NCBI GenBank assembly: GCA_001412425.1
Contig: LKUH01000127.1
Location: forward strand, 1 to 13,781
DNA: 13,781 nt
Direction: 5' to 3'
Origin: Candidatus Cloacimonas sp. SDB
Lineage (GTDB): Bacteria; Cloacimonadota; Cloacimonadia; Cloacimonadales; TCS61
How positions within the stretch are numbered: the stretch's first letter is position 1; every line of letters starts with the position of its first letter. Under the pieces are notes generated by a model. That model saw only the letters and a list, made by a program, of their open reading frames with translations, was not told the origin of the DNA and ran no database searches. This document shows positions 1 through 7,926 of this stretch, in pieces. The position numbers and the translations under genes are program-made.

Positions 1-58
1 CTGATAATTTGTATTTTTGGGGGGATGGGTGAAAAGAATAATCAGCTCTAATAAGGTT

Positions 59-87
59 TTAACCCGTAATCTAAATTTTCTTAAAAT
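59..87 (+). promoter_or_regulatory. candidate sigma70-type promoter for the glucan hydrolase-kinase-NtrC operon
   Basis: A -35-like TTAACC (59-64, 4/6 to consensus) and a -10-like TAAAAT (82-87, 5/6) are separated by 17 bases, about 50 bases before the TTG start at 141. The flanking DNA is AT-rich, so chance matches are likely. No sigma54 -24/-12 pattern was seen in 1-140. The first 60 bases hold no feature I can support. Confidence 0.3.
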
Positions 88-129
88 ATTAGTTGTAAGA
101 ATATTTTCCTTTCCAAAAGCTGGATTTAC

Positions 130-136
130 GGGAGGT
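130..136 (+). promoter_or_regulatory. ribosome binding site deciding a TTG start
   Basis: GGGAGGT lies 4-5 bases before TTG at 141. An in-frame TAA at 96-98 and the lack of any ATG between it and 141 leave TTG as the only sensible start for the glucan hydrolase. Confidence 0.8.
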
Positions 137-140
137 AAAT

Positions 141-2654
141 TTGGTTAAAGTAAAAAAATTAAATTCTGCTGATAATAAATATACTGTAACTTTCAGCTAT
201 CAACCCTTAACTGCTGGAAAACATACCGTTTTTCTGGCTGGAGATTTCAATGATTTTTCAGCTGAAAAAAATCAACTTGAAGAAAAAAACGGAGTTTATT
301 ACTGTTCCCTCGAATTACCCCGAGGTAAATACTGCTATAAATTCATCGTGGACGGCAACTGGATAACTGATATTGATACAGAAGAAATTGAGGCTGACGG
401 CTATGGCGGACATAACTCCGTCCTGTATGTGGGAAGTCAGGAAGAAATTTTATCTTTTAGAATTGTGACCTTCACCTGGGAAAAAACAGAGAATGTAAAT
501 ACTGTTTTCCTCGCAGGCAGTTTTAATAATTGGGCTCCAGATCAAGATCAGCTGCTTAAAAACGCCACGGGAGATTTTGAAATATCAGTCCCGCTGAAAA
601 GAGGAAAATACTCCTATCGCTTTGTCGTTGATGGCCTATGGAAAACCGACCCCCAATCAGCTGAAAGGGAAGTTAATTACTTGAATGAATCCAACTCCGT
701 TATCAATGTTGACGGCAGGTTCCCTCTTTTAGGCACACAGAATATTACCCGCATCATTACCTTCGGTCTTCATAAAAAAGACATACACAAATATTGTGAT
801 GTCCTTTCCAAAAATAGATTGCTCTTTCACGCAGCTTCCTACAATAATAATTGCACAGGTATTACTTTAATTTTGAATGACATTTACTATCCCATGGAAT
901 TGATCGACAATAACCACAGTCAGGAATATTTCCAGAAAGAAATCGAATGGAATGGCAAAGATTTTAATTTTGGTTTTCTTTATGAAAATCCCACGCAAAA
1001 ACTTCTGCTGGGATCCGAAGGTTTCCATCACGAAATATCGGAGAAACATTACTTTCGTTTCAGCAAAGCTGAATTTGAACTCTTTGTAACCCCGGAATGG
1101 GCTAAAAAAGGAATAATCTATCAGATATTCATCGACCGGTTTTATAACGGAAACCCCGAAAATGACCAGGATTTTAAAGAATGGTATTATGAAGGTTTGA
1201 CCAACCCCCCGCCACCCGGGAAAAAATTATCTTCTCAGCAACCCTGTTATAATTTCGTTAATGACTGGTACGATTGCAGCGGACTGCGTCAGAGTCCTTT
1301 TCATGCGGACGGTATAGCCGATCATTTCTCATTTTATGGTGGTGACCTGGCAGGAATAAGACAGAAACTCGATTATCTTGCCGACCTCGGGATCACGATA
1401 ATTTACCTTAACCCACTCTTTGAAGCCCGTTCAAACCATAAATACGATTGCGCGGATTATAAAAAAATCGATCCCCATTTCGGCACTTCTGAAGAATTCA
1501 AAAAACTGGTTGAAAATTGTCATGCCAGAAACATGAAAATAATCTTAGATGTAGCTTTCAATCACACAGGAGATACTTTCTGGGCTTTCACAGACGCCAG
1601 GGAAAAAGGACCAGAATCTGATTATTTTCACTGGTATGAATGGAAGAAATGGCCCTTACCTCAAAATGAAGACTACATTCCTTCCGAATATTATAGTTGT
1701 TGGTGGGGGTTAGGACATATGCCTGACCTTGATTACGACAAAAGCAGATTTTCGCCTGAAGAAAATCCGATTCGAAACATTCAGGAAGCAGAACCAAATT
1801 GGGATGTGGTTAATTACATCCTGGATGTAGCCGCCTACTGGCTGAAAGAAATGGATATTGACGGTTTCAGGCTGGACGTTCCCAATGAAGTGCCCTTCTG
1901 GTTCTGGAAGCTTTTCAGACAAAAAGTTAAATCGCTGAAATCCGATGCTTACATTGTCGGAGAAATCTGGCATAATGCGGAAGAATGGATCGGGAATAAT
2001 TACTTCGATGCAGTTATGAATTACGCCTGTTTCAAAGATCCGGTTATTCTCTTTTTCAATCTGAGAAAATGCACTGCAAAGGATTTCGACAAAGCTCTAA
2101 AACCCGGATTAATGAATTACCCCTGGCAGGCTGTCCAGGTGATGATGAACCTGCTGGACAGTCACGATACTTTCCGGTACCTGGAGATCGCTCAGGGTGA
2201 TTTCTCCAGGCTTAAAATGGCTTTAATCTTCCAGATGACCTATCCGGGAATACCCCACATCTGGTACGGAGACGAAATCGGTATGATGGGTGCTCATGAT
2301 CCTGACTGTAGAAGACCCTTCAACTGGAAATATGAAGCGGACAGTAAAAAAGTTGGTCTTCACAATTTTTATAAGAAATTGATCCGCATTCGAAAAGAAA
2401 ATCCTTCTCTGGTATCCGGAAGTTTCAAACCGCTTTATCTGGAAGGAATGATCTATGCCTATAGCAGAATTTTAGCTGATCAGGAGATTTTGGTAATCCT
2501 GAATAATGACAAAACAGATAATCTCATTTCCCTGTTAAGAACTGATTGTCACCAATATTCAGATCTCCTGTCAGATAAAAATTATTTGACAGAGGATGGT
2601 TATCTTAATTTGACTCTAAAAAAGTATTCTGGAGCAATTCTTCTTAAGGTATAG
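141..2654 (+). CDS. GH13 alpha-amylase family enzyme (neopullulanase/cyclomaltodextrinase-like) with two N-terminal CBM48-type domains
   Basis: This 837-residue protein starts at TTG behind a strong GGAGG. Two consecutive CBM48/AMPK-type glycogen-binding modules occupy residues about 12-98 and 105-192, each with the FLAGxFN...RGKYxYxFxVDG pattern. A CBM34-like beta domain follows (about 200-315) and leads into the typical PEWAKKGIIYQIFIDRF entry to the GH13 barrel. Barrel motifs are all present: DVAFNH (470-475), GFRLDVPNE with nucleophile D579, GEIW with acid/base E608, and LLDSHD with transition-state stabiliser D676. MPDLD (527-531) sits at the usual region V. No signal peptide is visible, so it probably acts in the cytoplasm on glycogen, maltodextrins or cyclodextrins. 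Family members are usually about 580-600 residues; the excess is the two CBM48 copies. It is the first gene of an operon with a kinase and an NtrC regulator. Exact substrate and bond specificity cannot be read from sequence. Confidence 0.93.
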   Translation: MVKVKKLNSADNKYTVTFSYQPLTAGKHTVFLAGDFNDFSAEKNQLEEKNGVYYCSLELPRGKYCYKFIVDGNWITDIDTEEIEADGYGGHNSVLYVGSQEEILSFRIVTFTWEKTENVNTVFLAGSFNNWAPDQDQLLKNATGDFEISVPLKRGKYSYRFVVDGLWKTDPQSAEREVNYLNESNSVINVDGRFPLLGTQNITRIITFGLHKKDIHKYCDVLSKNRLLFHAASYNNNCTGITLILNDIYYPMELIDNNHSQEYFQKEIEWNGKDFNFGFLYENPTQKLLLGSEGFHHEISEKHYFRFSKAEFELFVTPEWAKKGIIYQIFIDRFYNGNPENDQDFKEWYYEGLTNPPPPGKKLSSQQPCYNFVNDWYDCSGLRQSPFHADGIADHFSFYGGDLAGIRQKLDYLADLGITIIYLNPLFEARSNHKYDCADYKKIDPHFGTSEEFKKLVENCHARNMKIILDVAFNHTGDTFWAFTDAREKGPESDYFHWYEWKKWPLPQNEDYIPSEYYSCWWGLGHMPDLDYDKSRFSPEENPIRNIQEAEPNWDVVNYILDVAAYWLKEMDIDGFRLDVPNEVPFWFWKLFRQKVKSLKSDAYIVGEIWHNAEEWIGNNYFDAVMNYACFKDPVILFFNLRKCTAKDFDKALKPGLMNYPWQAVQVMMNLLDSHDTFRYLEIAQGDFSRLKMALIFQMTYPGIPHIWYGDEIGMMGAHDPDCRRPFNWKYEADSKKVGLHNFYKKLIRIRKENPSLVSGSFKPLYLEGMIYAYSRILADQEILVILNNDKTDNLISLLRTDCHQYSDLLSDKNYLTEDGYLNLTLKKYSGAILLKV

Positions 2655-2657
2655 ATA

Positions 2658-4094
2658 ATGAAATTCCCTCAAAAAATACTGATAGTTGAAGACGAAAGCA
2701 TTATTGCTGCTGATATTGAAGCAAAATTAACCGATCTGGGTTTTAGTCATATCCGAATTGCTTATACTGTCAATAGTGCACTCAATGCGGTAAGTACTTT
2801 CCAGCCTGATCTCATCTTGCTTGACATTAATTTAAATGACGAAATTGACGGAATTGAGCTGGCAAAACAAATTCAGCATTCCAAGAATATCCCGCTAATT
2901 TTCATCACAGCCTATTCAGATGAATCTACTTTGAACAGGGCTATTTTTGCCAATCCGCTGGGTTATATCATAAAACCTTTCACTATAAACGAACTAAACA
3001 CTTCCATCAATCTGGCTTTTTATAAATACAAAATGGGAAAAAAACTCATTGAAAGTGAAAAAAGATACAGAGAATTGTTTGAAACTGCTCAAGTTGGTAT
3101 AGTAACGGTTTCCACAGCAGATAATAAAATTGAAAACTGTAACAGCTGCTTTCAGAAAATGATGGGATTCACGCAGAAAGCAGATTTGATCGGAAAATCC
3201 ATCGCTTCACTTTATGAAGATCCTGCCGATCATAAAAAAATCGATCAAACGGTGAGATCTTCGGGTTATATCAATCATTTTCAATCCTGCCTGGTACGAG
3301 CCTTCGATGACACCATCTGGGTGGAAGGTTCTTCCTGGATGAATGATAATGATAATCTGATTGAATCAGTGTTTATTGATATCACGGACAGAAAAAGAAT
3401 CGAGGATAAACTGAGACAGTCTCAGAAAATGGAAACAGTCGGCCAAATAGCAGCTGGTATGGCACATGAAATAAATACACCTCTTGCTGTGATCAATACC
3501 AGGCTTCAGATCCTGAGGGATGAAATTGAAATTTCCCGTAATCCGGCTGCCGTGAAACAGATAGAAAATATTAATAAGAATATCTACCGTATGTCCGGCA
3601 TTATCGAAAGGCTATTGAACTTCTCCCGAACCAAAGAGAAAAAAGTGCTGATAAATATAAATGAAGTTTTAGACGAGGTTTTATTCTTCGTCACTTCCAG
3701 AGCAAAAAAAGGTAATATCAACCTAATCCTGAACTTTACTCCGGAACCGCCTCTTTTGCTGCTTTATAAAAACAGGATCGAACAAGTTTTTCTCAATATT
3801 GTTATGAATTCATTTGATGCCATGTCCGAGGGCGGGAACTTAAAAATATCTACAGCAGTTACCAACTCCGATATAAGAGTTATTTTCGCAGACAACGGCT
3901 GCGGAATGAGCACAGAATCGCTGCAGAAGATCTTCGACCCCTTCTACACTACAAAACCTTTAGGTAAAGGAACGGGACTGGGAATGTATATCAGTTACGG
4001 AATCGTTAAAGAACATGATGGAGATATTATTCTGGAAAGTAAACTGGACAAAGGAACAAAGGTCACAATTATATTACCTTTCAATCAGGAGTAA
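2658..4094 (+). CDS. hybrid sensor histidine kinase: receiver-PAS-HisKA-HATPase
   Basis: This is a 478-residue soluble kinase without membrane segments, so it probably senses a cytoplasmic signal. The N-terminal receiver (about 5-122) has acidic E11-D12-E13, phospho-acceptor D56, T84 and K106. A PAS domain follows (about 132-246), ending in the usual DITDRKRIE linker. The dimerisation/phosphotransfer helix carries H270 in AGMAHEINTPL. The ATPase domain has the N box (N380, N384), G1 DNGCGM (412-417), F box FDPFYTTK (426-433) and G2 GKGTGLGM (436-443), so it should be catalytically active. It starts 3 bases after the glucan hydrolase and ends 3 bases before the NtrC-type regulator, its likely phosphate acceptor. 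The order with the receiver first allows feedback or input from another kinase. Its first residues nearly match the receiver protein at 6066-7130 in both protein and DNA. Confidence 0.93.
   Translation: MKFPQKILIVEDESIIAADIEAKLTDLGFSHIRIAYTVNSALNAVSTFQPDLILLDINLNDEIDGIELAKQIQHSKNIPLIFITAYSDESTLNRAIFANPLGYIIKPFTINELNTSINLAFYKYKMGKKLIESEKRYRELFETAQVGIVTVSTADNKIENCNSCFQKMMGFTQKADLIGKSIASLYEDPADHKKIDQTVRSSGYINHFQSCLVRAFDDTIWVEGSSWMNDNDNLIESVFIDITDRKRIEDKLRQSQKMETVGQIAAGMAHEINTPLAVINTRLQILRDEIEISRNPAAVKQIENINKNIYRMSGIIERLLNFSRTKEKKVLININEVLDEVLFFVTSRAKKGNINLILNFTPEPPLLLLYKNRIEQVFLNIVMNSFDAMSEGGNLKISTAVTNSDIRVIFADNGCGMSTESLQKIFDPFYTTKPLGKGTGLGMYISYGIVKEHDGDIILESKLDKGTKVTIILPFNQE
4087..4091 (+). promoter_or_regulatory. 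ribosome binding site inside the end of the kinase gene
   Basis: AGGAG lies 6 bases before the ATG at 4098 and within the last codons of the kinase. This arrangement favours translational coupling of kinase and regulator. Confidence 0.7.
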
Positions 4095-4097
4095 TTT

Positions 4098-5453
4098 ATG
4101 AAAAAAGCCTTCCATATTTTAATTGTAGATGATGAAGCTGATATGAGAGACAGTTTGAGAGACCTGCTCAATAACGAGGGTTACCAGGTTTCAGAAGCCG
4201 CCAATGGAATACTGGCTCTGCAAAAAATTAGAGAAAATTCCATAGACCTGATCATCTCTGATATTTTGATGCCCGAAATGGATGGCTTAACCCTGCTGAA
4301 AAAGGTAAAAGAGACTGATTCTGATGCTGCGGTAATATTGATAACAGGCTATTCCTCAATTCAAGGTGCCATAGAAGCTATAAAATTCGGAGCAGAAGAT
4401 TACTTTACCAAACCCTTCAATGTGATAGAAATAAAAAAAACAGTAGAAAGAATCTATAACAGCAGAAATCTGATCCGGAAAAATGAAATGTTCAAACAGG
4501 AGATCCTGAGAAAGGAATTTCCCGGAATCATCGGAAGATCCGAAGCAATTCATAACGTTCTGGAACATATAAAAAATGTTGCGGATTCCAACGTGTCAGT
4601 CCTGATCACAGGTGAAAGCGGAGTAGGCAAAGAACTGGTTGCTCAGGCAATACACAAATCAAGTTTAAGAAATAAAGAGCCCTTCATCCCCATAAATTGT
4701 GCAGCCGTTCCCAAAGATCTGCTGGAAAGTGAATTTTTCGGACACGAGAAAGGTTCCTTTTCCGGAGCCATTAACAGAAAGTACGGTATTTTTGAAATAG
4801 CTCATAAAGGAACACTTTTTTTAGACGAGATCGGTGAAATGCCTTTCGAATTACAGGCAAAGTTGCTCCGGACCGTTGAAACAAAACAATTGCGCAGAAT
4901 TGGAGGTAGTGAGATCATTGAAGTAGATATTCGAATTTTATGCTCAACTAATCGTGATTTAAAGCAGGACATCAGCGACAAGAAGTTTCGGGAAGATCTT
5001 TATTTCCGGCTGGCAACATACACAATTCTGGTTCCACCCTTAAGAGAAAGAAGAAATGATATTCCACTGCTGATCAATAACTTTTTGAAGAAAAAAGGGA
5101 TTTTGGATTTAAAGATCAATGAAAACCTGATCAATTTGATGATGTCCTACGATTGGCCCGGTAATGTCAGGGAACTGGAAAATGTTTTAGAAAGATTATT
5201 GATTATTTCTAAAGGAAAGATGATTGAGTTAAAGCACCTGCCTCAAGAAATATTGGAAACTCCGGAAAACAATGATTCCGGATTCACCGAAAAAGCTGCT
5301 AATCGCATCAAATCCCTGGAAGAAATTGAGAAAGAACATATTATGAAAACTTTCAATCGTTGTGAGGGAAATAAAGTAAAAACAGCTCAAGTTTTAGGCA
5401 TCGGGCTAAAAACTCTTTATAGAAAACTGGAAAAATATCAAAAAGAAAACTGA
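4098..5453 (+). CDS. NtrC-family sigma54-dependent response regulator
   Basis: The 451 residues have the classic three-part design. The receiver (about 5-120) has D11-D12, phospho-acceptor D55, T83 and K105. The AAA+ domain (about 143-375) has Walker A GESGVGKE (172-179), Walker B LFLDE (240-244), the REDLYFRL arginine-finger region (298-305) and WPGNVREL (353-360). A Fis-type helix-turn-helix (about 410-448) binds DNA. It should hydrolyse ATP to open sigma54 promoters when phosphorylated. The L1 loop that contacts sigma54, normally GAFTGA, reads GSFSGA (219-224): the key Phe is kept and Thr is replaced by Ser, so activity is plausible. Gene order points to the kinase just upstream as partner. 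No -24/-12 promoter was found in the window, so its targets may lie elsewhere. Confidence 0.94.
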   Translation: MKKAFHILIVDDEADMRDSLRDLLNNEGYQVSEAANGILALQKIRENSIDLIISDILMPEMDGLTLLKKVKETDSDAAVILITGYSSIQGAIEAIKFGAEDYFTKPFNVIEIKKTVERIYNSRNLIRKNEMFKQEILRKEFPGIIGRSEAIHNVLEHIKNVADSNVSVLITGESGVGKELVAQAIHKSSLRNKEPFIPINCAAVPKDLLESEFFGHEKGSFSGAINRKYGIFEIAHKGTLFLDEIGEMPFELQAKLLRTVETKQLRRIGGSEIIEVDIRILCSTNRDLKQDISDKKFREDLYFRLATYTILVPPLRERRNDIPLLINNFLKKKGILDLKINENLINLMMSYDWPGNVRELENVLERLLIISKGKMIELKHLPQEILETPENNDSGFTEKAANRIKSLEEIEKEHIMKTFNRCEGNKVKTAQVLGIGLKTLYRKLEKYQKEN

Positions 5454-5700
5454 CCGGTTCATTTTGACAATTTCAGAGAAAACTGATATGGAAAATCGAA
5501 AAGAGTAATTTCTTACTATCCAGTTATCTCCTGATCAGCTAATATTTTTTAACACTATATTTTTGAAACTCTTACAGCCATTATGAACTCCTTTTTCACC
5601 AGAAAAATATTCCCAAAAAATTCTGATAAAATAATAAACCAGCAAATCCAGATTAATGGTATTGTTCTTGCATTCTACCGAAGATAAACGGAAATTCCCT
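5454..5700 (+). other. intergenic gap between the NtrC gene and the stand-alone receiver gene
   Basis: These 247 bases hold no convincing gene. A perfect TTGACA occurs at 5464-5469, but the best -10 partner (GATATG, 5485-5490) is poor and the spacing is short (15), so I do not call a promoter. The 8-base palindrome CTGATCAG (5531-5538) is present. No terminator hairpin with a T-run was seen. An upstream extension of the receiver gene to ATG 5656 is possible but lacks a ribosome binding site. Confidence 0.4.
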
Positions 5701-6060
5701 ATGTTTAATTTATTAATTGAAAAAAAGCATTTGCAGATCGCTGAAGTCCTGAACAAAAAGAATAGAGCTGCATTTGATATTCAGTACTTTAATGATGTAA
5801 ATTCAGCTTATAATGAATTAAGCTCGGAAAATTTCAAAATTCTCATCCTGGATATAGACCACGGTAAATTTCTCAATTATAAAAATATTCTGCAATCCAA
5901 TAATTGCTATAATCAATATGCTGTTATAGCTCTTACCTCAGACGATTCTCTGGAAAATATTAGAAATTTGAAAGAAAATAACATCAATGAGATCATAATT
6001 AAACCTGTTGACAAAACACGATTAAATAAAATTTTATATAAAATCTTGAATCAGAGGTAA
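5701..6060 (+). CDS. stand-alone degenerate response-regulator receiver domain
   Basis: From ATG 5701 the product is 119 residues: a single CheY-like receiver fold and nothing else. The first strand is FNLLI, followed by E7-K8-K9 where receivers carry an acidic pair. The phospho-acceptor position is D51 (LILDID), T79 sits in ALTS, and K101-P102 is present in IIIKP. The E-to-D51 distance (44) matches CheY, which is why I prefer ATG 5701 over ATG 5656, although the latter is in frame and adds 15 residues; neither has a good Shine-Dalgarno site. Replacement of the second acid by Lys should weaken Mg2+ binding, so this may be a pseudo-receiver or a poor phosphate sink. It lies 5 bases before the receiver-PAS-PAS gene and probably shares its transcript. 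Confidence 0.75.
   Translation: MFNLLIEKKHLQIAEVLNKKNRAAFDIQYFNDVNSAYNELSSENFKILILDIDHGKFLNYKNILQSNNCYNQYAVIALTSDDSLENIRNLKENNINEIIIKPVDKTRLNKILYKILNQR
6053..6058 (+). promoter_or_regulatory. ribosome binding site overlapping a stop codon
   Basis: AGAGGT overlaps the first base of the TAA of the small receiver gene and lies 7 bases before ATG 6066. It supports both the start and the coupling of the two genes. Confidence 0.6.
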
Positions 6061-6065
6061 CAATT

Positions 6066-7130
6066 ATGAAAAATATTAAAGATTCTAAAATCCTGATAGT
6101 GGAAGATGAAAGCATAATTGCTGAAGACATAAGATCTTTTCTCATCGATAAGGGATATTCTGTATCTGGAGTTACAAATTCTGGGCTAAAAGCCCTGGAA
6201 ATGCATAAAAACACAAACTTCGATCTGGTAATCATGGATATAATCCTGGATGACGACATGAACGGTATCGAAACTGCCAATCAATTACAGAAATTTTGTA
6301 CTGTACCCGTAATTTTTGTAACTGCTGTTCAGGATAAGGCTATTGTAGAAGATTTCAGTAAAACTCCAAATTTTGAATATATTCTTAAACCCTTCAATGA
6401 CTCCGACCTGATCTCTGCCGTAGATGACCTGCTGACCGAAACCCAGAAAGATCAGCAAGAAAATATCATTAAAAATAAACTGGAGCTGATGTTTGATTAT
6501 CTATCTGAAGGGATCCTGATTTTAAATGAATCTGGAAAAATTGTCTATTGTAACGAAGTAATTGAAAACCTGCTATCTGTCAAAAAAAATGATACTATTA
6601 ATGATGCTTTGTTTTATCTGACAAATTCCGCTACAGAAAAGGAGATTTTATTAGAAATCAAGGACAGGAAAATTCCCTGCCGAGTAAAATCTATTGAACT
6701 TAACTGGGAATTGGATCAGAAATTTCTCCTTATAATTCAAGATCTTACACAATTAAAATTGTTGGAAAAAAAATATTCCGAGCTGTTAGAAAAATACCAG
6801 CTTGTTGTTAAGAAAAATGGGGTAGGATATTTTAAAATCGAAAATAAATCAGTTCCTAAAATAATTGATATAAATTCAGCATTAATAAAAAAATTGCAAT
6901 TCAAACACTTCAGTGATATTACCAATAAAAACTTTACTGAGCTGATTCAAACTGAAAGGGATTTTTCCACCCTGCTTAAACAATTAAACAAAAATAAACT
7001 GGTTGAAGAATTTCAATTAACCTTCATCACTCAAGAGAAAAAACATGTTGCTGCTGAATTATATTGTTCCCTGACAAAAGATAAAAACAGCAAGGAAGTT
7101 ATTGAAGGATTAATATTTTTTGCAAGTTAA
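6066..7130 (+). CDS. receiver-PAS-PAS protein without a recognisable output domain
   Basis: This protein has 354 residues. The receiver (about 7-124) has E13-D14-E15, phospho-acceptor D58, T86 and K108, so it should accept phosphate. A PAS-like domain follows (about 136-232), then a short coiled linker (about 228-248) and a second, weaker PAS-like domain (about 250-354). The protein stops at GLIFFAS, the place where a PAS domain normally passes into a kinase helix. No HisKA/HATPase, GGDEF or DNA-binding segment is present, and the next 130 bases hold no kinase remnant. It may be a signalling adaptor, a phosphate sink, or a hybrid kinase that has lost its catalytic half. Its receiver is closely related to that of the kinase at 2658-4094. 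It is preceded by the degenerate receiver gene, with a 5-base gap. Confidence 0.85.
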   Translation: MKNIKDSKILIVEDESIIAEDIRSFLIDKGYSVSGVTNSGLKALEMHKNTNFDLVIMDIILDDDMNGIETANQLQKFCTVPVIFVTAVQDKAIVEDFSKTPNFEYILKPFNDSDLISAVDDLLTETQKDQQENIIKNKLELMFDYLSEGILILNESGKIVYCNEVIENLLSVKKNDTINDALFYLTNSATEKEILLEIKDRKIPCRVKSIELNWELDQKFLLIIQDLTQLKLLEKKYSELLEKYQLVVKKNGVGYFKIENKSVPKIIDINSALIKKLQFKHFSDITNKNFTELIQTERDFSTLLKQLNKNKLVEEFQLTFITQEKKHVAAELYCSLTKDKNSKEVIEGLIFFAS

Positions 7131-7149
7131 ACCACTCAAGTTATCAGAC

Positions 7150-7177
7150 CGATCTGAGCCATTTCAGTCTCAGATCG
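7150..7177. terminator. hairpin between convergent genes, possible terminator
   Basis: A perfect 9-bp stem (CGATCTGAG at 7150-7158, CTCAGATCG at 7169-7177) encloses a 10-base loop. It lies 20 bases after the stop of the receiver-PAS-PAS gene and about 85 bases past the end of the minus-strand gene. No T-run follows on either strand, so it is not a canonical intrinsic terminator. Its position between converging genes is the main argument. Confidence 0.45.
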
Positions 7178-7260
7178 ATCTCATTCACTGGATAAATTTC
7201 TGTTGAACATCTACAAATTTCAGAACTAAATTCCGGTTTGAAGCAAGTAAAATGAATTTT

Positions 7261-7842
7261 TTACTGTAATCCAGACATTTTATTAAAATCTATCGCTGCT
7301 GTATATTTAACCAGTATATCTCTATCAACATAATTGCCGTTAACAGTTATAAGATACTTGTTATTGAAAGCAATCTGAATTTCTCCACTCTTGGAATTTT
7401 CGTCATATTTTACAATTGCTTTTTGTCCTGCTATCTTCTCCATTTTACCACCGTCCGAAGTAGCAAACATCGGGTTGGAGAACATCATCATCACTGTCTG
7501 CATCAAAGGGGAATCGGTAATAAACTGGATCTGAACATTTGCATCTTCTTTAGTGTAACTCCTTTCCGCTGTTACTCCACCACCGAACATAGCTTCACCC
7601 GCTGCTGTGGACGTAGCAGCACTGGCTTCCCAACCACTTAAAGGTTCAGGAAAACAGTTTTCCAACTGTCCACCCTTAATTTGCTTGATCAATTGATTGG
7701 CATAACTCAAACTTTCTATGGCACTGCTGTAATCGCCCGATTTGTAATAATCCAGCCCTTCGTTGATCGAATCGATAACATCATCCGCATTTAACATTAA
7801 CCCGCATAAAACAATCATAAGTATAAGTACTGATTTGTGCAT
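7261..7842 (-). CDS. secreted small TPR-like protein of unknown function
   Basis: I chose the inner ATG at 7842 (193 residues), because GGAGG (7847-7851 on this strand) lies just 4 bases before it. The upstream ATG at 7875 lacks such a site and would bury the signal peptide. Residues 1-19 form a Sec signal (His-Lys, then a hydrophobic run, with likely cleavage after LNA). A Cys lies in the hydrophobic run but there is no real lipobox, so a periplasmic protein is more likely than a lipoprotein. Residues about 21-56 look like one TPR-type helical hairpin (EGLDYYKSGDYSSAIESL). The remainder has Gly-rich AMFGGG, then TDSPLMQTVMMMFSNPMF and a strand-rich end with GQKAIVKY. That pattern recalls uncharacterised bacterial secreted proteins, which I cannot name with certainty. 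It stands alone on its strand, between the signalling genes and the divergent efflux operon. Confidence 0.75.
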   Translation of the reverse strand: MHKSVLILMIVLCGLMLNADDVIDSINEGLDYYKSGDYSSAIESLSYANQLIKQIKGGQLENCFPEPLSGWEASAATSTAAGEAMFGGGVTAERSYTKEDANVQIQFITDSPLMQTVMMMFSNPMFATSDGGKMEKIAGQKAIVKYDENSKSGEIQIAFNNKYLITVNGNYVDRDILVKYTAAIDFNKMSGLQ

Positions 7843-7846
7843 GATT

Positions 7847-7851
7847 CCTCC
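7847..7851 (-). promoter_or_regulatory. ribosome binding site deciding the start of the secreted protein
   Basis: On the minus strand GGAGG is followed by AATC and then ATG (7842). This decides in favour of the shorter 193-residue form beginning with the signal peptide. Confidence 0.75.
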
Positions 7852-7926
7852 ACATATTTTTAAAACTTGAGCCATGGACTGAATTATTTATATTTGCGTC
7901 AAATTAAATTTTACCCCATTTCAAGT

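Noticed and set aside
5464..5490. Promoter with TTGACA after the NtrC gene
   Set aside because: The -35 is perfect but no acceptable -10 lies at 16-18 bases.
5656..5700. Upstream ATG start for the stand-alone receiver gene
   Set aside because: No ribosome binding site, and the receiver fold begins exactly at the ATG at 5701, with CheY-like spacing to the acceptor Asp; kept only as an alternative.
7843..7875. Longer start of the minus-strand secreted protein
   Set aside because: GGAGG sits directly before the inner ATG at 7842 and the signal peptide begins there.
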